In this document: positions 8,235 to 17,737 of the stretch, piece by piece
Layout: every line of letters starts with the position of its first letter
How positions within the stretch are numbered: position 1 is the stretch's first letter
From: Gemmatimonadaceae bacterium
GTDB taxonomy: Bacteria; Gemmatimonadota; Gemmatimonadetes; Gemmatimonadales; Gemmatimonadaceae
Direction: 5' to 3'
Assembly: GCA_011525845.1 (NCBI GenBank)
Contig: WYBP01000017.1
Location: 1 to 64,000, forward strand
DNA: 64,000 bases
Notes under the pieces: model-generated
The model's database searches: none
What the model saw: only the letters and a program-made list of their open reading frames with translations
Told to the model about the DNA's origin: nothing
Made by a program: the position numbers and the translations under genes

Positions 8235-9296
8235 CTAGCGCGTGGCGGGCGTGAGTGGAGCGGCGGACGACGAGGGGGGCACGCAGACGTCGAGCGGCTC
8301 GCCCTCCATCTGGATGGTGACGTGGTGGATGCCGAAGCGCGCGACGGCGCGGTGGAGCGCCTCGAGCACGCGCTGGTGCGCGCCCGGCTCGGGCGAGACC
8401 ACGTGCGCGCTCATCGCCACCACGCCGGAGGTGAGGGTCCAGACGTGGAGGTCGTGCACGTCACGGACCCCCGGCACGTCGTGCATCGCCGAGCGGACGC
8501 TGGCGAGCTCGATGTGCGCGGGGGTGGCCTCGAGGAGCACGTCCACCGCCTCGCTCACCAGCCGCCAGGCACCGCGGATGATGAGCGCTGTCATCAGTAT
8601 CGACGCGATGGGGTCGGCCATGAGCCACCCGGTCTGCCGGATGATGAGCGCGGCGGCGATGGTGGCGACGGAGCCGAGGAGGTCGCCGAGGACGTGGAGG
8701 TAGGCGCCGCGCATGTTGAGGCTGGTGTGCGCGCTCCCGTGGAGGAGCCAGGCGCTCACCGCGTTCACGATGAGGCCGCCGGTGGCGACGACGAGCATCA
8801 GGGTGCCGGCCACCGGCTCGGGCGACCGGAGGCGCGCGACCGACTCCCAGAGGATCCACCCCGAGGCGACGAGGAGGACCGCGCCGTTGATCAGGGCGGC
8901 GAGGATCTCCCAGCGGAGGTAGCCATAGGTCTTCCGCGGCGTGGCGGGCTGGCGCGAGAACCAGGCGACGAAGAGGGAGAGGGCGAGCGCCCCGACGTCG
9001 GTGAGCATGTGCGCCGCGTCGGCGAGGAGCGCGAGCGAGTTCGAGAGCCACCCGCCGACCACCTCGGCCACGAGGAAGATCGCGGTGATGGTGAGCGCGA
9101 TGGCGAGGCGGCGGGTGCCGACGTCGTGGGAGTGGTCGTGCGCGTGGTGGTCGTGCGCGTGGTCGTGTGAGCCGCCGTGCGCGTGCGCCTGCCCGTGCGC
9201 AAGCCCGTACGCGGGCGCCGCCTCGCCGGCCGCCGACTGGCGATCGATGACGCAGTCCCCATAGCTTTCGACCGTGCTCTCGCGTTTGTTCGCCAT
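8235..9296 (-). CDS. Cation diffusion facilitator (CzcD/ZitB-like metal efflux)
   Basis: The product is 353 aa. A His/Asp-rich cytoplasmic N-terminus (about 25 residues, AHGGSHDHAHDHHAHDH) precedes six transmembrane helices. The metal site residues are visible as HxxxD in TM2 (LADAAHMLTDVGAL) and HxxxD in TM5 (AYLHVLGDLLGSV). The C-terminal ferredoxin-like domain has VRDVHDLHVWTLTSG. It would export Zn2+ or similar ions in exchange for protons. ATG 9296 is the only standard start near the family N-terminus, with AGGG 5 nt before it. This makes its first 23 bp overlap the divergent CorC-like gene starting at 9274. It leads the operon into pilT. Confidence 0.92.
   Translation of the reverse strand: MANKRESTVESYGDCVIDRQSAAGEAAPAYGLAHGQAHAHGGSHDHAHDHHAHDHSHDVGTRRLAIALTITAIFLVAEVVGGWLSNSLALLADAAHMLTDVGALALSLFVAWFSRQPATPRKTYGYLRWEILAALINGAVLLVASGWILWESVARLRSPEPVAGTLMLVVATGGLIVNAVSAWLLHGSAHTSLNMRGAYLHVLGDLLGSVATIAAALIIRQTGWLMADPIASILMTALIIRGAWRLVSEAVDVLLEATPAHIELASVRSAMHDVPGVRDVHDLHVWTLTSGVVAMSAHVVSPEPGAHQRVLEALHRAVARFGIHHVTIQMEGEPLDVCVPPSSSAAPLTPATR
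9262..9267 (+). promoter_or_regulatory. -10-like TAGCTT, leaderless start of the CorC-like gene
   Basis: TAGCTT is followed by exactly 6 nt and then GTG 9274, which would place +1 on the start codon. No Shine-Dalgarno is present. The element lies inside the divergent cation efflux gene. Confidence 0.55.
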
Positions 9297-10608
9297 CGTC
9301 GCCCTGTTGGCCCTGAACGCCTTCTTCGTCGCGGTGGAGTTCGCGCTGGTGCGCGCCCGCCGCTCGCGGCTGGAGGCCATGGTCCGCGCGGGGGACCATT
9401 TCGCCCGGTTCGCGGTCACCGCGACCTCCCGTACCAATCTCACACGGGTGCTCTCGGCGGGCCAGTTGGGGATCACGCTGGCGTCGCTCGGACTCGGCTG
9501 GGTGGCCGAGGGGACCATCGGGCACGCGCTCGAGGTCTGGTTCGTGGAGCTCCCGATCGCGCTGGAGATGAGCGTGCGGGTGGGGCTCGCCGCGGCGATC
9601 GCGATCACGGTGGTCACCTACCTGCACGTGGTGTTCGGGGAGCTCGCGCCGCGGGCGCTCTCGCTCAACTATCCGGAGCAGTTCGCCAAGTGGCTGGCGC
9701 CGGCGATCCTGGCCTTCACCTGGATCGCCTGGCCCTTCATCTGGGTGCTGAACGGCTCGGCGATGCTCCTCCTCAAGGCGTTCGGGCAGCACCAGGTCTC
9801 GGAGGAGGAGTCGCCCCACTCGCCGGACGAGCTGCGGCTCCTGGTGGAGCGCGCGAGTGAGGGGGGGCTGCTGCCGACGACGGACGCCGAGATCCTGGGC
9901 GGGGTGTTCGAGTTCTCCGAGAAGAACGCGCGCGAGGTGATGACGCCGCGCACGGAGATCATCGCGATCCCCGTGGACGCGACACTGGACGAGGCGATCA
10001 GCGTGGTGGAGGAGGCGGGGCGCTCCCGCTACCCGGTGTACCGCGAGACGATCGACGACATCGTGGGGATGGTACACTCGAAGGACCTGCTCAAGGCGCT
10101 GCGCCGCGCGCCGACCGCGTTCACGCTGGAGCGGATCATGCGCCCGGTGCACGTGGTGCCGGGGTCGCGCGAGGTGGAGGAGGTGCTGGCCGACTTCAAG
10201 CGGCGGAAGGAGCACCTCGCGATCGTGCTCGACGAGTACGGCGGCACGGCCGGGATGGTGACGATGGAGGACCTGCTCGAGGAGATCGTGGGCGAGATCC
10301 TCGACGAGTACGACAAGGCGCCCGTCTCGGCGGCGAGCGACCCCGCGGCGACGGGGGCGAAGCTCGTGCCCGGGGACGCGCACATCGGCGAGGTGAACTA
10401 CGAGCTCGACCTGCTGATCCCCGAGGAGGACTACACGACCGTGGGCGGGTTCGTGTTCGGGCTGCTGGGGCGGCTCCCGGTGGTGGGGGACCGCGTGAGC
10501 GGGGGCGGAGCGCAGTTCACGGTGCGCGAGATGGACGGGCGGCGGATCAAGCTGCTCAGCGTCGACGTGATCAAGAAGGGAGCGACCGGGGACTCCGGGG
10601 CGGAGTAG
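9274..10608 (+). CDS. HlyC/CorC family membrane protein with CBS pair
   Basis: The product is 444 aa. The order is the usual one: a CNNM/DUF21 membrane domain (about 1-190, starting [20 protein letters not shown]), two CBS domains (about 210-335, beginning [11 protein letters not shown] and including [20 protein letters not shown]), and a CorC_HlyC transporter-associated domain (about 350-435, [14 protein letters not shown]). Members are linked to Mg2+ or Co2+ transport and some to Na+/Mg2+ exchange. The haemolysin label is historical. GTG 9274 is supported by the TAGCTT element 6 nt upstream and by family length. It ends 60 bp before the opposing pdxA. Confidence 0.92.
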   Translation: MLSRLFAIVALLALNAFFVAVEFALVRARRSRLEAMVRAGDHFARFAVTATSRTNLTRVLSAGQLGITLASLGLGWVAEGTIGHALEVWFVELPIALEMSVRVGLAAAIAITVVTYLHVVFGELAPRALSLNYPEQFAKWLAPAILAFTWIAWPFIWVLNGSAMLLLKAFGQHQVSEEESPHSPDELRLLVERASEGGLLPTTDAEILGGVFEFSEKNAREVMTPRTEIIAIPVDATLDEAISVVEEAGRSRYPVYRETIDDIVGMVHSKDLLKALRRAPTAFTLERIMRPVHVVPGSREVEEVLADFKRRKEHLAIVLDEYGGTAGMVTMEDLLEEIVGEILDEYDKAPVSAASDPAATGAKLVPGDAHIGEVNYELDLLIPEEDYTTVGGFVFGLLGRLPVVGDRVSGGGAQFTVREMDGRRIKLLSVDVIKKGATGDSGAE

Positions 10609-10615
10609 CCGGCGG

Positions 10616-10636
10616 GGCGCGCCTCGGGCGCGCGCC
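10616..10636. terminator. Possible bidirectional hairpin
   Basis: GGCGCGC 10616-10622 pairs with GCGCGCC 10630-10636 around a 7 nt loop, between the convergent CorC-like gene and pdxA. It is followed by imperfect repeats of GCGCGGATCA. No T run is present. Confidence 0.4.
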
Positions 10637-10667
10637 AGGCGCGGATCACGCGCGGATCAGGCGCACC

Positions 10668-11561
10668 TCAGGCGCGGAGCCGCTCCACGATCGCCCGGCA
10701 GGTGACGATCGCCGCCACCATCGAGCTCGGGTCCGCGATCCCCTTCCCCGCGATGTCGAGCGCGGTGCCGTGGTCCGGGGAGGTGCGCGGGAAGGGCAGC
10801 CCGAGGGTGACGTTCACCCCCTCGCCGAAGCTCGCGACCTTGATGGCGGTCATCCCCACGTCGTGGTAGGGGGCGATCACCGCGTCGAACTCGCCGCGCA
10901 TCGCGCGCACGAACACCGTGTCCGCCGGGAAGGGGCCGGAGAGGCGAGCGGCGCGCGCGACCGGGGCGAGGAGGGTGTCGTCCTCGCGGCCGAACCTCCC
11001 CTGGTCCCCGGCGTGCGGGTTGAGGGCACAGAGCGCGATGCGCGGCTCCGCGATGCCGAACCAGTCGCGGAGCCCGGCGCGGGTCAGGCGCGCGGTGCGC
11101 TCGAGCACCTCGGGAGTGAGCGCGCCGGGGACGTCGCGGAGGGCGATGTGGGTGGTGGCGAGCACCACGCGGAGCCGCGGCGAGGCGAGCATCATCGCCG
11201 TGGGCGTGCCGCAGAGCGCCTCGAGCATCTCGGTGTGGCCGGGATGGTCGTAGCCGCCGGCGAGGAGTGCCGCCTTGTCGATCGGGGCGGTGACGATCCC
11301 CTGCACCGCCCCAGAGCGCGCGAGCTCCACGGCGCGGGTGATCGCGAGCCCGGCGAGGCGGCCGGCGAGCGCGGCATCCTTGCTCCCGCTCGGCCAGGTG
11401 CCAACGGACTCGTTGACCGGCACCCCGGTGCCCTCCGGCCCGACCACCACGAAGCGAGTGGCGCCCGCGAACCCGGGGGTCGCGAGCGCCTTCTGGACGA
11501 TCTCGGGGCCGATCCCCCGGGGATCCCCGAGGGTGATGGCGATGGCCGGCGGCGCGGACAC
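10668..11561 (-). CDS. pdxA: 4-hydroxythreonine-4-phosphate dehydrogenase
   Basis: PdxA carries out an NAD-dependent oxidation in the DXP-dependent pyridoxal phosphate pathway. At 297 aa it is a little shorter than E. coli PdxA (about 330). Visible family motifs are ITLGDPRGIGPEI at the N-terminus, the metal-site HPGHTEML, NPHAGDQG, YHDVGMTAIKV and the conserved TSPDHGTALDIAGKG. GTG 11561 is chosen because it starts just before ITLGDPRG and lies 14 bp after the preceding chaperone stop. The frame is open further upstream but overlaps that gene. It is the last gene of the six-gene minus-strand run that begins with DUF58. Confidence 0.93.
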   Translation of the reverse strand: MSAPPAIAITLGDPRGIGPEIVQKALATPGFAGATRFVVVGPEGTGVPVNESVGTWPSGSKDAALAGRLAGLAITRAVELARSGAVQGIVTAPIDKAALLAGGYDHPGHTEMLEALCGTPTAMMLASPRLRVVLATTHIALRDVPGALTPEVLERTARLTRAGLRDWFGIAEPRIALCALNPHAGDQGRFGREDDTLLAPVARAARLSGPFPADTVFVRAMRGEFDAVIAPYHDVGMTAIKVASFGEGVNVTLGLPFPRTSPDHGTALDIAGKGIADPSSMVAAIVTCRAIVERLRA

Positions 11562-11575
11562 TGGAGGCGGGCCGG

Positions 11576-12925
11576 CTACAACCGCAGCGAGACGTAGAAC
11601 TCGGTGCGGAGCTTGTCGAGGGTGCGGCGGATGGAGCGCTCCTCGCGCAGCTGCGCGCGCACGCGCTCCTGGTACTCGGCGAGGGTCCACTCCCCGGCGG
11701 CCTTCACGCTGATCACCTGCGCGACGGCCCACTTGTTGAAGCCGCTCTGCGGGTCCGCGAGGGCGAAGACGCCGGTGAAGTCGCCCGCGCCCAGGTCGCG
11801 GAAGGCGACGCGGTACTCGGCCGGGAGCGAGTCGCGCGGATACCCCTCGGGGATCGTCCGCTCCTCCTCGGCGTCGTGGAAGCGCGCGACGAGCGTGTCG
11901 AACGGCACGCCCGACTTCCAGAGGGCGAGCGCCGAGTCGGCGCGCTGGCGGGCGTAGCGGACGTCGGTGCTGTCGATCGTCGGGCGGATGAGGATGTGCC
12001 GCGCCCGCACCTCGGCGGCGCGCACCCGGTCCACGCGGATCACGTGGAAGCCGAACTGCGTCTCCACCACGGGGCTGATGCGCCCCGGCGGGAGGGCGAA
12101 CATCATCCGCTCGAACTCGGGGACCATCACGCCGCGGCGGTTCCAGCCGAGGTCGCCTCCCTGCTGCGCGCTCCCGTCCATGGAGAAGCGGCGGGCGAGG
12201 GAGTCGAAATCGGCGCCCTTCTCGAGCGCGGCGCGGAGCGAGTCGGCGAGGGTGCGGGCCCGGAGCACGCTGGAGGCGCTCGCGGCCGGGGGCACGACGA
12301 TCTGGCGGAAGGCGAGCGTGGCGGGACGGCGGCCGAGCTGCGTCTTCAGCCGCTCGAACGCGGCGGCCACCTCGCTCTCGGTGACGTTCGCCGGGGCGAG
12401 GCGCCCCTTGGCCTTGAGGGAGTCCACCGCGCGCTTCTGCAGCTCCGAGCGGATGGCCTGCTCCACGGTGCGACGGCGGTACTCCTCGGGCGTCCCGAAG
12501 CCCTCGCGGAGGAGGGCGGCGCGGTACTCCTGCTCGGTCTGGAAGTTCTGCCGGATGTCGGCGATGCGCTTCTCGACCTGGTCGGAGACCTCGGTCTCGG
12601 GGACCTCGATCTTGTACTCGCGGGCGAGGGTGACCAGGATCTCCTGGTCGACCATCTCGTTCAGGATCTGGCGCGCGACGGCGATCTGGCCGGCGCTGTC
12701 GGGCGGGATCTGCCGGCCGTTGGCGCGCGCGTAGTTGAGCTGCTCCAGCACCTCGCTGAAGAGCACGGGGGTGGTGCCGACGACGGCGACGATCCGGTCG
12801 ACCTCGATGTTGCGGAGGGCGGCCGGCGCCGCGGGTGCTGCTGGTGCTGCCTGCGCCTGGGCCGCGGCGCCCGGGAGGAGCGACGCGGCGGCGGCGAGCA
12901 GGGTGAGTGCGGTGCGACGGACCAC
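11576..12925 (-). CDS. SurA-like periplasmic peptidyl-prolyl isomerase/chaperone
   Basis: The product is 449 aa with a Sec signal (VVRRTALTLLAAAASLLPG, then AQAQA). A SurA N-terminal chaperone domain follows (IEVDRIVAVVGTTPVLFSEVL; EILVTLAREYKIEV), then a clear PpiC parvulin domain at about 200-310 (QQGGDLGWNRRGVMVPEF, VVETQFGFHVIRVD). A second, weaker parvulin domain covers 315-430, starting RARHILIRP. SurA guides outer membrane proteins through the periplasm. GTG 12925 lies 2 bp after the stop of the upstream PpiC lipoprotein, so the two are co-expressed and probably act on the same clients. It lacks the second lipobox Cys seen in its neighbour. Confidence 0.88.
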   Translation of the reverse strand: MVRRTALTLLAAAASLLPGAAAQAQAAPAAPAAPAALRNIEVDRIVAVVGTTPVLFSEVLEQLNYARANGRQIPPDSAGQIAVARQILNEMVDQEILVTLAREYKIEVPETEVSDQVEKRIADIRQNFQTEQEYRAALLREGFGTPEEYRRRTVEQAIRSELQKRAVDSLKAKGRLAPANVTESEVAAAFERLKTQLGRRPATLAFRQIVVPPAASASSVLRARTLADSLRAALEKGADFDSLARRFSMDGSAQQGGDLGWNRRGVMVPEFERMMFALPPGRISPVVETQFGFHVIRVDRVRAAEVRARHILIRPTIDSTDVRYARQRADSALALWKSGVPFDTLVARFHDAEEERTIPEGYPRDSLPAEYRVAFRDLGAGDFTGVFALADPQSGFNKWAVAQVISVKAAGEWTLAEYQERVRAQLREERSIRRTLDKLRTEFYVSLRL

Positions 12926-12927
12926 GA

Positions 12928-14394
12928 CTACGGGCGCTTGGTGTCGCCGGCGGGAGCGGCCGGGTCGGGCATCGGCACCGAGGTGGGCGGGAGGGCCGCG
13001 TTGGCCGCGGAGTCCGCGGCGGCGCGCAGCTTGGTGGCGGCCGCGAGCACGCGGTCCACGCCGGCCGGCACCACGCGGCTCTCGTACTTCTCGCGGAGCA
13101 CCACCACGAGCGGCTCCGGGACCTGCACGAAGTCCACCTCGTTGCGGAGCAGGCGCGTCATGTACTCCGAGATGCGCGTGGCGGCGAGGCGCTGCCGCGC
13201 CTCGGCGTCCTCGCCACCCTCGGGCGCCTCGCGGAGCTGCGACGGGGCGAGGTTGAGCGCGGTCATCGTGCGGAGGGCGCCGTTGTAGAACGCCTGGCGC
13301 ACGTTCTCCTTCTCGGTGGAGTCGACGTCGATCTTGGCCGAGTCCGCCGTGTGGAGGAGGAGCTCGTTGCGCATGATGCTCTTCACGAATCCGTCGAGGA
13401 TCGAGTCGGGCGCCTGCGCGACCTGCTGGCGGATGCGGGACTGCGGCGGGAAGGCGCCCATCCACTTGGCCATGCGGGCGGCGGTGAGGCTCCCGGTCCG
13501 CGAGGTGGCGATGACGGACTTGTCCTCGCGGTAGGCGTCGACGTCCTCGGCGATCGCCTTCACCATCTTCATCGCGCTCGACTTCACCTGGACGTTCGCG
13601 GCCTTCTCGATGTCGGCGAAGTAGGTGCTCTCGGCCGCGAAGTTCCCGGTCTTGGCGATCTCCTCGGCGAACTTGTCCTTGATCTCGTCGTAGGTGGAGC
13701 GCCGGATGATGTGGTAGCCGTACTGCGTCTCGACCACCTGCGAGATGCCGCCGGGCCGGACGGAGCGGATGCCCGCGTCGAACTCGGGGACCATGGTGCC
13801 GGGGGCGAAGACGCCGTAGTCCCCGCCGCGGTCCTTGGAGCCCGGGTCCTCGGAGCGCGCGCGCGCCACGGAGGCGAAGGTCGCGGAGGTCACCGTGCGG
13901 GCGATCCGCTCGGCCTCGCGCTTGATGGAGTCGTTGGCGGTGGCCGAGATGCCCTCGGGCTGCTTGGCGAGGAGGATGTGGGAGGCGGCGAGGAGCTCGC
14001 CGTCGTTGTAGCGCTGCTCGAAGGTGGAGGGGTCGAGCGGCGTGGCCCACTGCTTGGAGATGGTCTCGTAGAGCGTCTGCATCCGCTGCTGCGCGAGCGT
14101 GGACCACATGGCGGCGTCGGCCGTCTTCGGGTCGTGCAGCGAGTCGCCGAGGGCGCCGGCGTGGCCGAGGAGCTGGTAGTTCACCCAGAGCTGGGCGAGG
14201 GTGCGGACCGCCTCCGGCTGGAGCGGGACGTCGGTCGGGCCCATCATCTCGGCGAGCTTGTCGACCGTGAGCTCCTGCGAGCCGGCACGGGCGACGACGT
14301 CGACGTGGGCGGTCATCGCCTCACGGAACCCCTCGCAGGAGGCGAGGCCGAGCACGAGGACGAGGGTGGTGGAGGCGAGTCGGAGGCGGGTCAT
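12928..14394 (-). CDS. PpiC-type peptidyl-prolyl isomerase lipoprotein
   Basis: The product is 488 aa. MTRLRLASTTLVLVLGLASC is a lipoprotein signal ending in lipobox LASC at Cys20, so it is membrane-anchored on the periplasmic side, like PrsA of Gram-positives. A parvulin domain is visible at about 155-275, with ASHILLAKQP, DRGGDYGVFAPGTMVPEF and VVETQYGYHIIRR. The remaining C-terminal half is helical and Ala-rich. The ATG lies 25 bp after the mfd stop with no strong Shine-Dalgarno. It pairs with the next gene, a soluble SurA-like protein. Confidence 0.87.
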   Translation of the reverse strand: MTRLRLASTTLVLVLGLASCEGFREAMTAHVDVVARAGSQELTVDKLAEMMGPTDVPLQPEAVRTLAQLWVNYQLLGHAGALGDSLHDPKTADAAMWSTLAQQRMQTLYETISKQWATPLDPSTFEQRYNDGELLAASHILLAKQPEGISATANDSIKREAERIARTVTSATFASVARARSEDPGSKDRGGDYGVFAPGTMVPEFDAGIRSVRPGGISQVVETQYGYHIIRRSTYDEIKDKFAEEIAKTGNFAAESTYFADIEKAANVQVKSSAMKMVKAIAEDVDAYREDKSVIATSRTGSLTAARMAKWMGAFPPQSRIRQQVAQAPDSILDGFVKSIMRNELLLHTADSAKIDVDSTEKENVRQAFYNGALRTMTALNLAPSQLREAPEGGEDAEARQRLAATRISEYMTRLLRNEVDFVQVPEPLVVVLREKYESRVVPAGVDRVLAAATKLRAAADSAANAALPPTSVPMPDPAAPAGDTKRP

Positions 14395-14419
14395 TGCGAT
14401 ATGAGGGAGAAAGGTCCTT

Positions 14420-17400
14420 CTACCGTGCATCGGGCGAGATTGTTCGGAGGGCCCGCACGAGTCCGTCCAGCAGCGTCGCGCCCCCGAGGCGTGTGAGCTT
14501 GAGCGAAAGGGGCTGCACCCGGCGCACATCCACCTGGAACTGGACGTCCCGGAAGGCGGCCGCGAGGGGCTTCAGACGCGGGACAGCGTCAGCCCTGAAG
14601 CTAATACGGGCCTCCTGCCCATGCACCAGTATCCCCTCGGCGCCGAGGGGGGCGCCCAGGAGGCGGAGCCGGGCCACGGCGAAGTAGGCCTCGGCCTCGG
14701 GAGGGAGGGGGCCGAAGCGGTCGCGGACCTCGAGCCGGAGCTCGTCCACGGCCTTGTCGTCGCGCGCGGCGCCCAGGCGCCGGTAGAGGTCGAGCTTCAC
14801 CGCCTGCGAGGCGATGTAGGCGTCGGGGAGGTAGCTCGGGACGTCGAGGGTGACGTCGGTGGGCGGGGGCGGAGGGGCGTCGTCGCCGCGGAGCATCCGG
14901 GTGACGGTCTCGTCGAGGAGCCGCAGGTAGAGGTCGAACCCCACCGCGTGCACGAACCCCGACTGTTCGGGGCCGAGGAGGTTCCCCGCCCCGCGGAGCT
15001 CCATGTCCTTGAGGGCGATCCGGTACCCCGCCCCGAGCTCGGTGTGGTGCTCGAGCACGCGGAGCCGGCGCTCGGCGTCCTCGTCCGGGTTGTCGGGGAC
15101 GATCAGGTAGCAGTAGGCGCGGCGGTGGGAGCGCCCCACGCGGCCGCGGAGCTGGTAGAGCTGGGCGAGCCCGAGGCGGTCGGCGCGGTTCACGAACATC
15201 GTGTTCGCGTTGGGCACGTCGAGCCCGCTCTCCACGATGAGGGTGGAGACGAGGACGTCGATCTCGCCGGCCACGAACTGCCGCATCGTCTCCTCGAGCT
15301 CGCGCTCCTTCATCTGGCCGTGGCCCACGCCCACGCGTGCCCGCGGGATGACGCGCTTGATGTGGTCCGCGACCGCGAGGATGGTCTCGATCCGGTTGTG
15401 CACGAAGAAGACCTGCCCGCCGCGGTCGAGCTCGCGGGCGATCCCCTCCTCGATGAGCCCGTCGTCCCAGGGCTCGAGGAAGGTGAGCACCGGGGAGCGG
15501 TCGCGCGGCGGGGTCTGCATCAGCGTCATGTCGCGGAGCCCCGCGAGGGACTGGTGCAGGGTGCGCGGGATGGGGGTCGCGGTGAGGGTGAGGACGTCGG
15601 TCTCGAGCTTGAGCTGCTTGAGCCGCTCCTTGTGCTTCACGCCGAAGCGGTGCTCCTCGTCCACGATGATGAGGCCGAGGTGCTTGAACTCGACGTCCTT
15701 GCTCAACAGGCGGTGGGTGCCGATCACGACGTCCACCTTCCCCTCCTTGAGCTCCGCGATCGCCTCCTTCTGCTGTGCGCCGGTCTGGAAGCGGCTCATC
15801 ACCGCGAGGCGCACGGGGAAGTCCGCGAAGCGGTCGCCGAAGGTGCGCGCGTGCTGCTCGGCGAGCACCGTGGTGGGGACGAGCACCGCCACCTGGCGCC
15901 CGCTCTGCACCGCCTTGAAGGCGGCGCGCACGGCGACCTCGGTCTTGCCGTAGCCCACGTCGCCGACGAGGAGGCGGTCCATCGGGCGCGCGTTCTCCAT
16001 GTCCTGCTTGACGCTCTCGGTGGCGATGCGCTGGTCCGGGGTGTCCTCGAAGAGGAAGGAGCTCTCGAGCTGCTTCTGCCAGGCACCGTCCGGGTGGTGC
16101 GCGGGACGGCTCGCGATCTTGCGGCGGGCGTAGAGGTCGAGGAGCTCGGCGGTCATCTCCACGAGCGCGGAGCGGGTGCGCTCCTTCTGCGCGGTCCAGC
16201 GCTTCCCGCCGAGCTTGTGGAGCCGGGGCGCGGGGAGGTCATCGGAGACGTCTCCGGCGGCGCGGTACTTCTCGATCTGGTCGAGGCGGTAGAGCGGGAC
16301 GTTGAGCCGGTCGCCCCCCTCGTACTCGATCACCGCGACCTCGATGGTCGCCTCGCCGTGGAAAACGGTGGTCATCCCGCGGTAGATGCCGACCCCATGC
16401 TCGAGGTGGACGACATAGTCCCCTTCCTTGAGCGCGGTGACGTGCTCGAGCGCGGTGCCGGTGGCGTACTTGCGGCTCCGCCGGATGCGGCGCTCGCGGC
16501 GGAAGATCTCGTGGTCGGTGAGGACGCGGAGCCCGCCGGGCTGGCCGCGCGGCGGGATCAGGAAGCCGCCGCCGAGCACGCCGATCACGAGGGCGGCGGG
16601 GGAGCGCGCGTCGCGGCTGTCGCGCCCCTCGCGCCCGTCGAGGAGTTCCTCGAGACGCTCGGCCTGGCCGGCGTTGTCGCAGAGGATCAGCGTCTCGGTG
16701 CCGTCGCGGACCATCGCGCCGAGGCGCTTCATGTCGCGCTCGACCGGCTCCGGCGCGCGGATGGGGAAGGTGACCGTGTCCGGCTCCTCGCTCCCCTTGG
16801 CGACCACCTCGAGCGAGGGGAAGCCGTTCAGCGCGCGGAGCGCCGCGTCCGGCGCCTGCAGGAGCTCGGCGCGCGACGCGACATCCTCGCCGCGACGGCG
16901 CGCGAGGTCGAGGTGGTGCTCGGCCTCGTTCCAGGTGCGCTCCATCTCCGGCGCGAGCGCGACGCCGGCCGGGAGGACCACGAGCGTGCCCGGGGGCCAG
17001 AGGTCGGCGAGGGAGGCGCGTTCGTAGCGGAGCTCGGCCTCCTCCCCCTGCACCTCCACCGGGAGGATGAGCGCGCGCTCGCAGGGCGCGGTGGTGCGCT
17101 GCGTGGAGACGTCGAACCAGCGGAGCTCCTCGAGGCGGTCGCCCCAGAACTCGAGGCGCACCGGTTCCGCCATCCCGAAGCCGTAGACGTCCACGATGCC
17201 GCCGCGCACGCTGTACTGCGCCACGTCCTCCACGAGGATCACGCGCTCGAAGCCGACGCGGTCGAGGTGGGCGGTGAGGTCCTCGAGGCGCCATTCGTCG
17301 CCGCGCTTGAGCTCGAGGCGCGCATCGGCCAAGGCGCGCGGGAGGCGGGTGCGCTCCTGCACCGCGCGCGCGGTGGTGAGGAGCACGCGCACCGCGCCGC

Positions 17401-17737
17401 GCGCGAGCTGCTCGAGCGTCTCGACGCGCTCGCCCGCGATCTCGGCGTGCGGCTCCACCTCGCCGAACCCCTCGCGCGGCGGATAGAGCGCGACGGACTC
17501 GTCGCCGAGCACCGACTGGAGGTCGGCGAGCCAGCGCTCGGCCTCGGGAAGCTGGTCCGCGACGACGACGAAGAGCCGGTTGGGGTCGGCGGCGACGAGG
17601 GCGGCGAGGAGCACCGCGTCGGCGGAGCCCGCGAGCCCCGCGACGCCCACGTGCCCGCGCTCGCGCGGGAGCGCGCCGAAGAGCTTGGTGAAGGCGGGGA
17701 GCGCGCTCAGGCGCTCGATGAGGACGGGAAGGGCCAT
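14420..17737 (-). CDS. mfd: Transcription-repair coupling factor
   Basis: The 1105 aa protein removes RNA polymerase stalled at DNA damage and recruits the UvrA nucleotide excision machinery. It has a UvrB-homology module, a CarD-like RNA polymerase-interacting domain (EGDYVVHLEHGVGIYRGM, near 430), and a RecG-like motor with Walker A GDVGYGKTEVAVRAA and DEEH box VDEEHRFGVKHKE, then TATPIPRTL. The TRG/RecG motif region and a C-terminal TRCF domain follow. The start ATG overlaps the stop of the BatA-like gene as ATGA, so they are translationally coupled. uvrA lies elsewhere in this window at 53 kb. Confidence 0.96.
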   Translation of the reverse strand: MALPVLIERLSALPAFTKLFGALPRERGHVGVAGLAGSADAVLLAALVAADPNRLFVVVADQLPEAERWLADLQSVLGDESVALYPPREGFGEVEPHAEIAGERVETLEQLARGAVRVLLTTARAVQERTRLPRALADARLELKRGDEWRLEDLTAHLDRVGFERVILVEDVAQYSVRGGIVDVYGFGMAEPVRLEFWGDRLEELRWFDVSTQRTTAPCERALILPVEVQGEEAELRYERASLADLWPPGTLVVLPAGVALAPEMERTWNEAEHHLDLARRRGEDVASRAELLQAPDAALRALNGFPSLEVVAKGSEEPDTVTFPIRAPEPVERDMKRLGAMVRDGTETLILCDNAGQAERLEELLDGREGRDSRDARSPAALVIGVLGGGFLIPPRGQPGGLRVLTDHEIFRRERRIRRSRKYATGTALEHVTALKEGDYVVHLEHGVGIYRGMTTVFHGEATIEVAVIEYEGGDRLNVPLYRLDQIEKYRAAGDVSDDLPAPRLHKLGGKRWTAQKERTRSALVEMTAELLDLYARRKIASRPAHHPDGAWQKQLESSFLFEDTPDQRIATESVKQDMENARPMDRLLVGDVGYGKTEVAVRAAFKAVQSGRQVAVLVPTTVLAEQHARTFGDRFADFPVRLAVMSRFQTGAQQKEAIAELKEGKVDVVIGTHRLLSKDVEFKHLGLIIVDEEHRFGVKHKERLKQLKLETDVLTLTATPIPRTLHQSLAGLRDMTLMQTPPRDRSPVLTFLEPWDDGLIEEGIARELDRGGQVFFVHNRIETILAVADHIKRVIPRARVGVGHGQMKERELEETMRQFVAGEIDVLVSTLIVESGLDVPNANTMFVNRADRLGLAQLYQLRGRVGRSHRRAYCYLIVPDNPDEDAERRLRVLEHHTELGAGYRIALKDMELRGAGNLLGPEQSGFVHAVGFDLYLRLLDETVTRMLRGDDAPPPPPTDVTLDVPSYLPDAYIASQAVKLDLYRRLGAARDDKAVDELRLEVRDRFGPLPPEAEAYFAVARLRLLGAPLGAEGILVHGQEARISFRADAVPRLKPLAAAFRDVQFQVDVRRVQPLSLKLTRLGGATLLDGLVRALRTISPDAR

